Program-made: the position numbers and the translations under genes
In this document: piece after piece, positions 1 through 6,490 of the stretch
How the letters are laid out: each line of letters begins with the position of its first letter
How positions within the stretch are numbered: position 1 is the stretch's first letter
The notes under the pieces: generated by a model
Seen by the model: the letters and a program-made list of their open reading frames with translations, nothing else
The model's database searches: none
What the model was told of the DNA's origin: nothing
Source of the DNA: Candidatus Omnitrophota bacterium
Lineage (GTDB): Bacteria > Omnitrophota > Gorgyraeia > JAGLLT01
DNA length: 10,247 nt
Assembly (NCBI GenBank): GCA_030630095.1
Contig: DAOVNW010000020.1
Coordinates: 1 to 10,247 of the forward strand
Reading direction: 5' to 3'

Positions 1-74
1 CAAAAAGAGTATCTGACTTCCTGGCGGTTGTGAACGTGAAAAAGGGTATAATTAAATGGCGGAAAACAGGGTAA
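1..74 (+). other. Possible 3' tail of an upstream gene (unidentified)
   Basis: Two plus-strand frames are open from the window edge. Frame 3 runs to a TAA at 72-74, overlapping the phosphofructokinase start by 19 nt, with a protein-like end (...SDFLAVVNVKKGIIK...). Frame 1 ends at a TGA at 31-33, leaving a 22-nt gap before the next ATG. Either could be the end of a preceding gene co-transcribed with pfk. Too little is visible to choose between them or to name a product. Confidence 0.25.
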
Positions 75-1033
75 AGAGAATCGGAGTTATTACCAGCGGC
101 GGCGACTGTTCAGGAATGAATGCCGCTTTGAGAAGTGTTGTCAGATGCGCTCTCTATCATAATGTGGAGACAATTGGATTTTATCGCGCCTACAAAGGGC
201 TGGTAAGAAATGAGTCTGTTAGGTTAGGCAGGCGTTCGGTCAGCAATATCATAGGCCGGGGCGGCACCATCTTAAAGACGGATAGATTTCCGGAATTTAA
301 GGAAAAGAGCTGGCAGAAAAAAGCCGTAAGCGTCATACGTGAAAATAAGATTGACGGCATGATTGTTATTGGGGGAGACGGTTCTTTTAGGGCGGCTCAT
401 AAGCTAAGTTCTGCCTGGGGTATTCCGACAATTGGGGTGCCGGCTACTATAGATAATGATATTAACGGAAGCGACTTTACCATTGGCTCTTTTACGGCCG
501 TCAACGTTGCCTTGGAAGCGATAGATAAGATTAGGGATACCGCTACCAGTATGGAGCGCATATTTGTTATTGAAGTAATGGGGCGTTCTGAAGGTTTTAT
601 TGCTCTGCACGTTGCTTTAGCCGGCGGGGCGGAGGATGTCTTACTGCCGGAGATGAGTTTTGATATTAACCGGATGTGTAAGGATATTAAAGAGGGCAGG
701 AAGATAGGCAAAATAAGCTGGATTATAGTGGTCGCTGAAGGTGCCGGGAAGGCAGAGGATGTAGCCGGCGCCATCTCTAAAAAGACAGGTTTTGAAACCA
801 GAGTGGTAGTCTTAGGGCACGTTCAGAGAGGCGGCATTCCTACCGCCTTTGACCGGGTGCTGGCTTCAAGGTTCGGTGCTTACGCCATCGACCTGCTTTT
901 AGCCGGCAAAACCGATAAGACGGTTGCCGTTGCGGCTAACAAACTAAAAGCCGTCAGTCTAAGCACGGCCGTTAAGCCTGTCTCCAGGATAGATACCAGC
1001 CTATACGATTTAATGAAAATTCTGGCAATATAA
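56..1033 (+). CDS. pfkA: 6-phosphofructokinase (PfkA family, probably ATP-dependent)
   Basis: Phosphorylates fructose 6-phosphate to fructose 1,6-bisphosphate, the committed step of glycolysis, in the cytoplasm. The 325 residues are close to the roughly 320 of E. coli PfkA. Visible motifs: GGDCSGMN at residues 15-22 (nucleotide loop), GGDGS at 106-110, TIDND at 131-135 with the catalytic Asp133, MGR at 175-177 and GHVQRGG at 254-260. Gly109, where PPi-dependent enzymes carry Asp, and the absence of Lys before TIDND (Ala130 here) both point to ATP rather than pyrophosphate as phosphoryl donor. This donor assignment rests on known family rules, not a test. The ATG at 56 has a purine-rich AAAAAGGG at 39-46 as a probable ribosome binding site. 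The gene converges on lptG. Confidence 0.95.
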   Translation: MAENRVKRIGVITSGGDCSGMNAALRSVVRCALYHNVETIGFYRAYKGLVRNESVRLGRRSVSNIIGRGGTILKTDRFPEFKEKSWQKKAVSVIRENKIDGMIVIGGDGSFRAAHKLSSAWGIPTIGVPATIDNDINGSDFTIGSFTAVNVALEAIDKIRDTATSMERIFVIEVMGRSEGFIALHVALAGGAEDVLLPEMSFDINRMCKDIKEGRKIGKISWIIVVAEGAGKAEDVAGAISKKTGFETRVVVLGHVQRGGIPTAFDRVLASRFGAYAIDLLLAGKTDKTVAVAANKLKAVSLSTAVKPVSRIDTSLYDLMKILAI

Positions 1034-1073
1034 TAAGGTTTATCCGGAAACGAAAGTATTTTTAAAACCGTTA

Positions 1074-1109
1074 TTTGTAATTTTTGATACTACAATCAAA
1101 AATTACAAA
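1074..1109. terminator. Perfect 15-bp AT-rich inverted repeat between convergent genes
   Basis: The arms TTTGTAATTTTTGAT (1074-1088) and its exact complement (1095-1109) flank a 6-nt loop (ACTACA). The position midway between the 3' ends of pfkA and lptG suits a bidirectional terminator. The stem is AT-rich with only two G-C pairs, and there is no clean U-tract on either side, though each arm contains a T5 run. Termination is therefore inferred from position and symmetry. Confidence 0.5.
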
Positions 1110-1133
1110 AGAATCTTTAATTAATATATGTTG

Positions 1134-2222
1134 TTATTTGGACAGTTTGGCGAGGAGCACTATGCCGGAGATAGCAAATATGATATTGGCGAGCCAACTG
1201 GCAAGCAGGGGAGGCAAGAGGCCGGCTTTCCCCAGGGACACACTTATTATTAATACAACATAATAAAAGAAACTTATTGCCAGGCCGCCCCCGATATAAA
1301 GAAATGTCCCTCCCTTGTTTTTAATAAGCGCGAAAGGTAAGCCTATTAAAACCACTACAAAACTAATAAGCGGAAAAGAAATTTTATTATGAAAATCAAT
1401 AATCACGCCTAACGGCCGGTAGCCGTTTTTTGATAGCTTTTTTACATATTTGTAGAGTTCAAAAATGCTCATAAACTGGGTTTGGTGTTTTGATTTAGAA
1501 AAGTCACGAGGATTTTCTTGTAACTTGATTACTTTTTCCTTAAAGAAGGCTGGGCTGCTGGCAATGGTTCCTGAACTGGTTAGGCGATGAATGATGCAGT
1601 TATAGCAAATCCACTTGGTTCCTGTCCATTTGGCCTTATCGGCTGTAATACGGCCAACCAGTTCCCCTGTTTCGTTATGCTGTAGAATAATCAATTTATT
1701 GAGAGTTTCAGTTTTTGTGTCGTAGCTTTCCGCGTAAAATATTCTGTAATCCGCTCCGTAAAGAGCCACATCTTTAATTATCTCTTTATCTTTTTTCTTA
1801 TCTCCCCGCTCTATGTGTTCTTTTTTTATAGTGATATATGTTTCATAAGCTTCGGGTACAAGTTTGCTATCAACGATAAAGGACAACAGACTTATGATTA
1901 TACCCATAAAGAGAAAAGGAGTTATTATCTTGAGAGTGCTTATTCCGCCGGCCTTCATAGCCATTATTTCGTTCTGGCGGTTTAGTGTTCCCAGGCTGTA
2001 GAGGGTCGCGAGAAGGGTTGAAATCGGGGTGATTATGGTAAATATGGAGGGAAGAAAGGAGAGATAGTATTGGATGAGCGTCCTGATGCCCACCTGCTGT
2101 TTGATAATGTCGTCGAGGTTCGCGAACAAATCAATAATGACGAATAAAAATGTAAAGAGAGCCACGCAGAATAAAAAAGCGGGAATTAGCTCGCGGTAGA
2201 TATTTTTGTCTATAAGTTTCAT
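1134..2222 (-). CDS. lptG: LPS export system permease LptG (YjgP/YjgQ family)
   Basis: One of two inner-membrane permeases of the LptB2FGC transporter, which extracts lipopolysaccharide from the inner membrane and pushes it across the periplasm. The 362 residues show the family layout: three N-terminal membrane segments (about 13-35, 54-78, 97-118), a soluble periplasmic beta-jellyroll region (about 125-270), then three C-terminal segments (about 278-298, 305-325, 335-358). It is called LptG rather than LptF because of the ...DKAKWTGTKW... stretch in the periplasmic domain and the FELYKYVKKLSKNGYRP region before membrane segment 4, which resemble E. coli LptG. The ATG lies 1 nt downstream of the lptF stop, with a weak AGAGA site 8 nt upstream, so translational coupling to lptF is likely. 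It is the last gene of the minus-strand operon. Confidence 0.9.
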   Translation of the reverse strand: MKLIDKNIYRELIPAFLFCVALFTFLFVIIDLFANLDDIIKQQVGIRTLIQYYLSFLPSIFTIITPISTLLATLYSLGTLNRQNEIMAMKAGGISTLKIITPFLFMGIIISLLSFIVDSKLVPEAYETYITIKKEHIERGDKKKDKEIIKDVALYGADYRIFYAESYDTKTETLNKLIILQHNETGELVGRITADKAKWTGTKWICYNCIIHRLTSSGTIASSPAFFKEKVIKLQENPRDFSKSKHQTQFMSIFELYKYVKKLSKNGYRPLGVIIDFHNKISFPLISFVVVLIGLPFALIKNKGGTFLYIGGGLAISFFYYVVLIISVSLGKAGLLPPLLASWLANIIFAISGIVLLAKLSK

Positions 2223-2223
2223 G

Positions 2224-3312
2224 TTATTTCTCTACAGTTCTAAAAATTAAAAATGAACCGATCGCGATAAGCGCGATGTTTGCCATCCACGAACCAAGCA
2301 TGGGAGAAAGAATTTTTTTGGCAGCCAGGGCGCTGCCTGAAGCTATCAAGACGTAATAAAATATGATAATAACCAATCCTATGGCAAAACCGGCAAACTT
2401 AGAGCTTCTTTTGGTTTTTATGGCTAAAGGCAAAGCTATGATAACAAAGGCCAGATTGGCGAAAGCCAGGGAAATCTTTTTATGAATTTCCAGGATTAAC
2501 TCGAGGGGGTCAATGTTAAAGGTTTTCAAATTATCTATCTTTTTCCACAATTCCCGCATGTTCATATCCTTCGGTTTTTTTTGTATCTTGTCCGGCTGGG
2601 TCTGAGAGAGGTCTAAAGACATAACATAAGTTTTGAATTTAAGCTGATAGAAATCACCGGGGTTTTCAGAATTAGACTGGTCGGAGCTGCCGTCGATTAA
2701 TTTTAATTTTATGGAGTTATTTTTAAGATCGGGGATGAGAACTCCTTCTCTGGCTACGATAGTGCGGGGCGGCTTACCTTCCTGGGTTTCAAATATTTTT
2801 ATGCCCTTAAGCTTATTATCCTTTATCCGGTTGATGAATACAATATGGCGATCGAAGTGAAGAAAGGTTCCGTCTTGTATACAGCTAATAGGGTTTGATA
2901 CGGCAATCCTGGTTAAGATTTTTCTTGAAGCAAAATGGGAATAAGTGGCAATTCTGTCATTAAGGATAACTGAGAAGAGGCTGAATATTAACCCTACGAC
3001 AATTACCGGATAGATGATTCTGTAAAGATTAAACCCACTGGCCGTCATAGCCGCTATTTCGTTATCGGAGGATATTCTGCCGAAACTTAGAAGTATTGAC
3101 ATCAGCAGTGAGATAGGCAGGGCGTATCTTAAAAGATACGGAATCCAGCTGATAAAGAGCTTGAGAATGTCAATCAGGGATACGCCCGGCGCGATAATCT
3201 TATCCGCCTGATGTATTAAATTTGCCACCAGCATAATAAACAGAAGAGCCGAGAGCGATAAGATAAAAGGGGCGGCTATTTCTCTTAGGATATAGTTTCT
3301 GAGTATCCTCAT
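2224..3312 (-). CDS. lptF: LPS export system permease LptF (YjgP/YjgQ family)
   Basis: Partner of LptG in the inner-membrane LPS extraction complex. Starting at 3312 gives 362 residues: MRILRNYILREIAAPF opens the protein as in other LptF proteins, followed by three membrane segments, a periplasmic beta-rich domain (about 120-255) and three more segments. This start is preferred over an in-frame ATG at 3384 because it lies 2 nt after the comF stop, has an AGAGG Shine-Dalgarno 9 nt upstream, and avoids a 24-residue hydrophilic extension overlapping comF. The EIAAMTASG motif after segment 2 is the cytoplasmic coupling helix region that contacts LptB in this family. No lptA, lptB or lptC is visible in this window. 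Confidence 0.9.
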   Translation of the reverse strand: MRILRNYILREIAAPFILSLSALLFIMLVANLIHQADKIIAPGVSLIDILKLFISWIPYLLRYALPISLLMSILLSFGRISSDNEIAAMTASGFNLYRIIYPVIVVGLIFSLFSVILNDRIATYSHFASRKILTRIAVSNPISCIQDGTFLHFDRHIVFINRIKDNKLKGIKIFETQEGKPPRTIVAREGVLIPDLKNNSIKLKLIDGSSDQSNSENPGDFYQLKFKTYVMSLDLSQTQPDKIQKKPKDMNMRELWKKIDNLKTFNIDPLELILEIHKKISLAFANLAFVIIALPLAIKTKRSSKFAGFAIGLVIIIFYYVLIASGSALAAKKILSPMLGSWMANIALIAIGSFLIFRTVEK

Positions 3313-3314
3313 CT

Positions 3315-4037
3315 TTAACTGCCTCTGGCTAAGGCCAGGACGTATACTTTTTTCGCTCCCGCTTTCTTTAAAACTTCGGAGCATTCATTTAAAGTTGAAC
3401 CGGTAGTAAAAACATCGTCTATTAGCAGGATGTTTTTATCTTTAAACAGGCGTGGTTCTTTTACCTTAAAGGCGCCTATTAAATTTAATCTTCTCTTTGC
3501 CCCGCTAAGGGCGACCTGAGAAGGCGTATCTTTTATTTTTATCAGATTGCCGTTTAGGACAGTTTTCTTAAATTTGCCCCCTATCTCCCGGGCCAAGAGG
3601 CCGGATTGATTGAACTCTCTTTGGCGCATCTTGCTTTTTGAGAGCGGGACGGCGGAGATGAGGTCTATAGATTGATAGTCGATAAATCGCTCCATAAAAT
3701 TACAGGTAAGCTCAGAAAACAGCTTTAAGAGGCGTCTCTTTTTGCGGTATTTAAAAAGGTGGAGACACTCTTTTATAACACCCTCGTAGATAGATACGGC
3801 CCAGGCTCTGTCAAATAAGTATCTGTTTTCTTTACACTCCCCGCAGGTTGTATCTGAAAGGCCTTGGGTTCGCGGCTTCCCGCACTTTAGGCAAAAGGGA
3901 GGAAGATTTATCTTAATCTTTCTCCGGCAGTGAAGGCAGATATGCCAGGTGTTTTCAACTTCCAACTTAGCCTTGCATATCAGGCACTTTAAAGGGTATA
4001 ATAAATTTAGTAAGCATTTGTACAAGTTAATTTTCAT
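3315..4037 (-). CDS. comF: ComF/GntX-family phosphoribosyltransferase with N-terminal zinc ribbons
   Basis: Member of the ComFC family, linked to DNA uptake and transformation in competent bacteria but present widely; its substrate is not settled. The 240 residues show four CxxC pairs (Cys18/21, 34/37, 49/52, 65/68), suggesting two zinc-binding knuckles, then a type-I phosphoribosyltransferase fold with the PRPP loop ILLIDDVFTTGST at 203-215 (acidic pair Asp207/Asp208). The start is firm because the sequence opens as family members do, just before the first CxxC. It is the first gene of the comF-lptF-lptG operon. No other competence genes are visible, so a role in transformation here is only inferred from the family. 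Confidence 0.9.
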   Translation of the reverse strand: MKINLYKCLLNLLYPLKCLICKAKLEVENTWHICLHCRRKIKINLPPFCLKCGKPRTQGLSDTTCGECKENRYLFDRAWAVSIYEGVIKECLHLFKYRKKRRLLKLFSELTCNFMERFIDYQSIDLISAVPLSKSKMRQREFNQSGLLAREIGGKFKKTVLNGNLIKIKDTPSQVALSGAKRRLNLIGAFKVKEPRLFKDKNILLIDDVFTTGSTLNECSEVLKKAGAKKVYVLALARGS

Positions 4038-4045
4038 TTGCCTTT

Positions 4046-4074
4046 AATATAGCATTTACTTTAGCTTTTGTCAA
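4046..4074 (-). promoter_or_regulatory. Near-consensus sigma70-type promoter for the comF-lptF-lptG operon
   Basis: On the minus strand, TTGACA (4069-4074) is followed by a 17-bp spacer and TATATT (4046-4051). Only 8 nt separate the -10 from the comF ATG at 4037, so the predicted start of transcription falls about 1-3 nt before the start codon. An AAAGG lies inside those 8 nt but would not be transcribed in full. The operon would therefore be read as leaderless or nearly leaderless mRNA. Confidence 0.75.
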
Positions 4075-4104
4075 TGCGGCATAAGCCGTTTCATTTTAAA
4101 AAGG

Positions 4105-4133
4105 TTGATTTTTTCCGTGTAAGGCTATAAAAT
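4105..4133 (+). promoter_or_regulatory. Candidate promoter for the HD-GYP gene
   Basis: TTGATT (4105-4110), a 17-bp spacer and TAAAAT (4128-4133, inside TATAAAAT) form a good sigma70-like match on the plus strand, divergent from the comF promoter about 30 bp away. Transcription would start near 4140, giving an untranslated leader of about 145 nt before the ATG at 4286. Confidence 0.5.
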
Positions 4134-4149
4134 AAACAAAGGCTAAATA

Positions 4150-4187
4150 ATCCCCCGTGTTTTCTATCGAAAGCACGCAGGGGGGAT
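4150..4187. promoter_or_regulatory. GC-rich hairpin at the 5' end of the HD-GYP leader
   Basis: Nearly symmetric arms: ATCCCCC (4150-4156) faces a six-G run followed by AT (4180-4187), and an inner stem TGTTTTC (4158-4164) pairs with GAAAGCA (4169-4175) around a TATC loop, with a small CA bulge on the right side. On the plus strand no T-tract follows. On the minus strand a T-rich stretch follows, so it could also stop leftward transcription running toward comF. Its function is not established. Confidence 0.55.
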
Positions 4188-4192
4188 CAATT

Positions 4193-4222
4193 CCTGCCTA
4201 CGCCGAGGCTATGGCAGGCAGG
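4193..4222. repeat. CCTGCC...GGCAGG palindromic element, probably dispersed
   Basis: CCTGCC (4193-4198) is complementary to GGCAGG at 4213-4218 and again at 4217-4222, since the right arm is a GGCAGGCAGG duplication. The loop is TACGCCGAGGCTAT. Compact GC-rich palindromes of this kind occur as dispersed extragenic repeats in many uncultured bacterial genomes. Only one copy is visible here, so its repetitive nature is inferred. Confidence 0.5.
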
Positions 4223-4223
4223 C

Positions 4224-4266
4224 GGGCATATCAGTTATGTTCACTTTTGTTCCATAACTGATGCCC
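4224..4266 (+). promoter_or_regulatory. 14-bp bulged hairpin just upstream of the HD-GYP ribosome binding site
   Basis: GGGCAT (4224-4229) and CAGTTATG (4232-4239), split by a 2-nt AT bulge, pair perfectly with CATAACTG (4253-4260) and ATGCCC (4261-4266). The loop is 13 nt (4240-4252). The hairpin ends 7 nt before the GGGGAG Shine-Dalgarno at 4274-4279. No T-tract follows, so a simple terminator is unlikely. A translational or mRNA-stability role, or part of a small insertion element, remains possible. Confidence 0.6.
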
Positions 4267-4285
4267 TCATTAAGGGGAGACGCGA

Positions 4286-5707
4286 ATGATAAGGATTGCT
4301 ATTAAATCGTTAAGTCAGCGCGGTATACTGCAAAAACTTACCATTTCTATTCTGCTGATGGCTATTATTCCACTCGTTTTAATTATTTATCTTCTTCGCA
4401 CGGAAGTTGGCGAGGTTTTGCTGAAAAATAACGTTAAAGTGACAATGTTTTTTATGATTTGCTCCATTTGTACCGGTTATATTTTAAGCAGAAAAATTAT
4501 TGTTTCCGTTGTAAGGCTTGCCAGGGACATGCAGGGTATTACCCATGGTAATCTGAGTAAGAGGATAAAAACTTCTGAAAATGACGAAGTGGATATGTTA
4601 GCCCGGTACTTTAATCAGATGACGAGTGAACTGGAGAAGAACATTGAAGACCTTAAAGAGTCTAAGAGAGTTATTCAGGACGTTCTTTTGCGTATTAACA
4701 GCGCTATGGGATCTGATAAAAAAATTGACAGCGTCCTGGAGTTAACCCTTGAGACACTAAGCCAGGCGCTGAACGCTTCCTCAGGGACGATTATGGTTTC
4801 AAAAGAAGATAAAATAAAGATTATGGTTTCTTGTGGAGCTATTTCGGGCATACGGAGAGATATCAGCCTTAAAGAAGAGAAAAGCATAATTGTCAAGGCT
4901 TATAAGGAACAAAAGACACAAAACGTTTCCAAAGCCGGTGGAGCAGAGCGGTTAGTTTTTGAGAAAGAGGCAGGCTTCGCCTATAAGTCAATTCTTTGCG
5001 CTCCTTTGATGTGCAAAGGGAAGGTGCTGGGTGTTATTTCTTTGCATGATAAAAAGAACTGGGATAATTTTTCAGAAGATGACGTTATTTTAATAGAAAA
5101 TTTGGCCAGTCAAACGGCAATTGCTATTGAAAACAGCCGTCTCAATCAGCATATCGAAAGGACTTACGTTGAAACAATTTCGACCCTTGCCCTGGCCGTT
5201 GAAGCCAAAGACCCTTATACCAGAGGCCATACCAAGAGGGTTACAAATTTTGTTCTCAGGCTGGCAGAGGAGTTTAGCCTGGATAAGGATGCTAAGGATA
5301 TGTTAAAAAACGCGGCCCTTTTGCACGATATAGGCAAAATCGGTATTAAGGATGAAATATTGCTTAAACCGGGCGCTTTGACCACTGAGAAGAGAAAGCA
5401 CATGCAGCTGCATCCGATCATCGGTGAAAACATATTAAAGCCCATACACTCTTTAAATAAGATAGCCTATCTGGTCCGCCATCATCATGAAAGGGTGGAC
5501 GGCGAAGGTTATCCTGGTAAGCTCACTAAAGAGTATATATCTCTACCCCTTAAGATACTGACAGTGGCTGATGCCTATGATGCTATGACGTCGGACAGGC
5601 CCTATAGGAAGGCTATGACTAAAGATGAGGCTTGTCAGGAGCTAAAGAAGTGCAGTGGAACATACTTTGATTCAAAGGTAGTGGATGTGTTCTTAAAGAT
5701 ACTTTAG
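4286..5707 (+). CDS. Membrane HAMP-GAF-HD-GYP protein (probable c-di-GMP phosphodiesterase)
   Basis: Probable inner-membrane signalling enzyme that hydrolyses cyclic di-GMP. Order of parts in 473 residues: membrane segment 1 (about 18-37), a very short external loop (about 38-50), membrane segment 2 (about 51-68), HAMP (about 69-121), a charged coiled-coil linker, a GAF domain (about 147-286) and an HD-GYP domain (about 290-473). The catalytic set looks complete: Glu306 in VEAKDPYTRGH, His315, His347-Asp348 in LLHDIGK, His376, HHE-R-DG-GYP at 400-410, and Asp429 in ADAYDAMTSDRPYR. With almost no periplasmic domain, the GAF is the likely input. GGGGAG 6 nt upstream supports the ATG at 4286. 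It heads a plus-strand run with the methyltransferase gene 42 nt downstream. Confidence 0.92.
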   Translation: MIRIAIKSLSQRGILQKLTISILLMAIIPLVLIIYLLRTEVGEVLLKNNVKVTMFFMICSICTGYILSRKIIVSVVRLARDMQGITHGNLSKRIKTSENDEVDMLARYFNQMTSELEKNIEDLKESKRVIQDVLLRINSAMGSDKKIDSVLELTLETLSQALNASSGTIMVSKEDKIKIMVSCGAISGIRRDISLKEEKSIIVKAYKEQKTQNVSKAGGAERLVFEKEAGFAYKSILCAPLMCKGKVLGVISLHDKKNWDNFSEDDVILIENLASQTAIAIENSRLNQHIERTYVETISTLALAVEAKDPYTRGHTKRVTNFVLRLAEEFSLDKDAKDMLKNAALLHDIGKIGIKDEILLKPGALTTEKRKHMQLHPIIGENILKPIHSLNKIAYLVRHHHERVDGEGYPGKLTKEYISLPLKILTVADAYDAMTSDRPYRKAMTKDEACQELKKCSGTYFDSKVVDVFLKIL

Positions 5708-5735
5708 CGGGAAAACAAGATTTAAGAAATATATG

Positions 5736-5741
5736 AGGAGG
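5736..5741 (+). promoter_or_regulatory. Shine-Dalgarno AGGAGG that fixes the TTG start of rlmB
   Basis: A full AGGAGG lies 8 nt before TTG 5750. It overlaps the in-frame GTG at 5741, which it therefore cannot serve. Confidence 0.8.
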
Positions 5742-5749
5742 TGGACGGC

Positions 5750-6490
5750 TTGGCGAAGAATCAAACAGTTCTATATGGTAGAAATTCAGTTTTTGAGCGG
5801 CTTAAGGCTGACCCTCAGAGCATAAGAAAGATATTTCTGCAGGACAACCTTAAAGTGCCGCAGATTGAGAAGTTAATCAGGCAAAACAACCTTCCCGCGG
5901 AGCGCTTGTCGAGCAAGGCGCTGGAAAGAATAAAACATGCTAAGGACCTTCAGGGAATAATTGCCAAAGTAGATGGGTTTCAATACACGCTTTTTGAGGA
6001 TTTACTAAGAAGGAAAAGAGAAGAAGATGCAACCATTATTTTCCTGGATAGGATTAGCGATCCTCAAAATTTAGGTGTCATTATGCGTACCGCCGCCTGT
6101 TTTGGCAGAATGGCCCTCGTTATCCCTGAGCACAGGGCCTGTGGAGTTAACGAGACGGTTTTGCACGTTGCCTCAGGAGGAGAAAATTATATTTCGGTCT
6201 CTATAGTGGCCAATATGGCTAATGCTTTGACTGCCGCCAAAGAAGCCGGGTACTGGATTGCGGGAACGGTGGTTAGTGCTGGAGTTGAGGAAATTAGTAA
6301 AGTCTCTTTGCCTTTTCCTGTAGGCCTGGTAATGGACTCTGAGGGTGAAGGTATACGTCAGGGACTCTTGAAGCACCTTGACATAAAAGTCCGTATTCCT
6401 ATGGAAGGGGCCAAACTTTCTTTTAACGTCAGTATGGCCTGCGCAATCTTCTGTTATGAGATATCTAAAAGAAGACGGGAGTTAAGATGA
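5750..6490 (+). CDS. rlmB: RlmB/TrmH (SpoU) family RNA 2'-O-ribose methyltransferase
   Basis: SAM-dependent knotted (SPOUT) methyltransferase of the branch that includes RlmB, which methylates a 23S rRNA guanosine (G2251 in E. coli); the exact target here is inferred. From the TTG at 5750 the protein has 246 residues. It has an N-terminal substrate-binding domain starting YGRNSVFERL, then motif 1 DPQNLGVIMRT (104-114, Asn107 and Arg113), motif 2 MDSEGEG (195-201) and motif 3 IPMEG...SFNVS (216-228). Motif 2 has Asp where family members usually have Gly (LGxEGxG), and motif 3 has Phe for the usual Leu, so SAM-pocket geometry may be slightly altered. The stop overlaps the next gene's ATG (ATGA), implying translational coupling. 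Confidence 0.88.
   Translation: MAKNQTVLYGRNSVFERLKADPQSIRKIFLQDNLKVPQIEKLIRQNNLPAERLSSKALERIKHAKDLQGIIAKVDGFQYTLFEDLLRRKREEDATIIFLDRISDPQNLGVIMRTAACFGRMALVIPEHRACGVNETVLHVASGGENYISVSIVANMANALTAAKEAGYWIAGTVVSAGVEEISKVSLPFPVGLVMDSEGEGIRQGLLKHLDIKVRIPMEGAKLSFNVSMACAIFCYEISKRRRELR

Noticed and set aside
47..52. Perfect TATAAT immediately upstream of the phosphofructokinase ATG
   Set aside because: It ends 3 nt before the start codon, so transcription would begin inside the gene, and no -35 lies at a suitable distance. TTGTGA at 28-33 is only 13 bp away.
397..774. Long reverse-strand open frame inside the phosphofructokinase gene
   Set aside because: It mirrors a strongly conserved gene, has low-complexity composition and no family resemblance, so it is a shadow frame.
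3313..3384. Upstream ATG at 3384 as the lptF start
   Set aside because: It adds 24 hydrophilic residues overlapping comF. The ATG at 3312 has an AGAGG site and gives the normal LptF N-terminus.
4077..4088. CGGC-ATAA-GCCG as an operator between the divergent promoters
   Set aside because: Only 4-bp arms with no extension, too short to separate from chance.
4140..4285. c-di-GMP (GEMM) riboswitch before the HD-GYP gene
   Set aside because: GCACGCAGGG looked suggestive, but the conserved core (GCACAGGGCAAACC-like segment, GAAA tetraloop and receptor) is not present and the arms pair differently.
5741..5749. GTG at 5741 as the rlmB start
   Set aside because: The Shine-Dalgarno AGGAGG overlaps this codon. 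TTG at 5750 is correctly spaced and gives the usual N-terminus.
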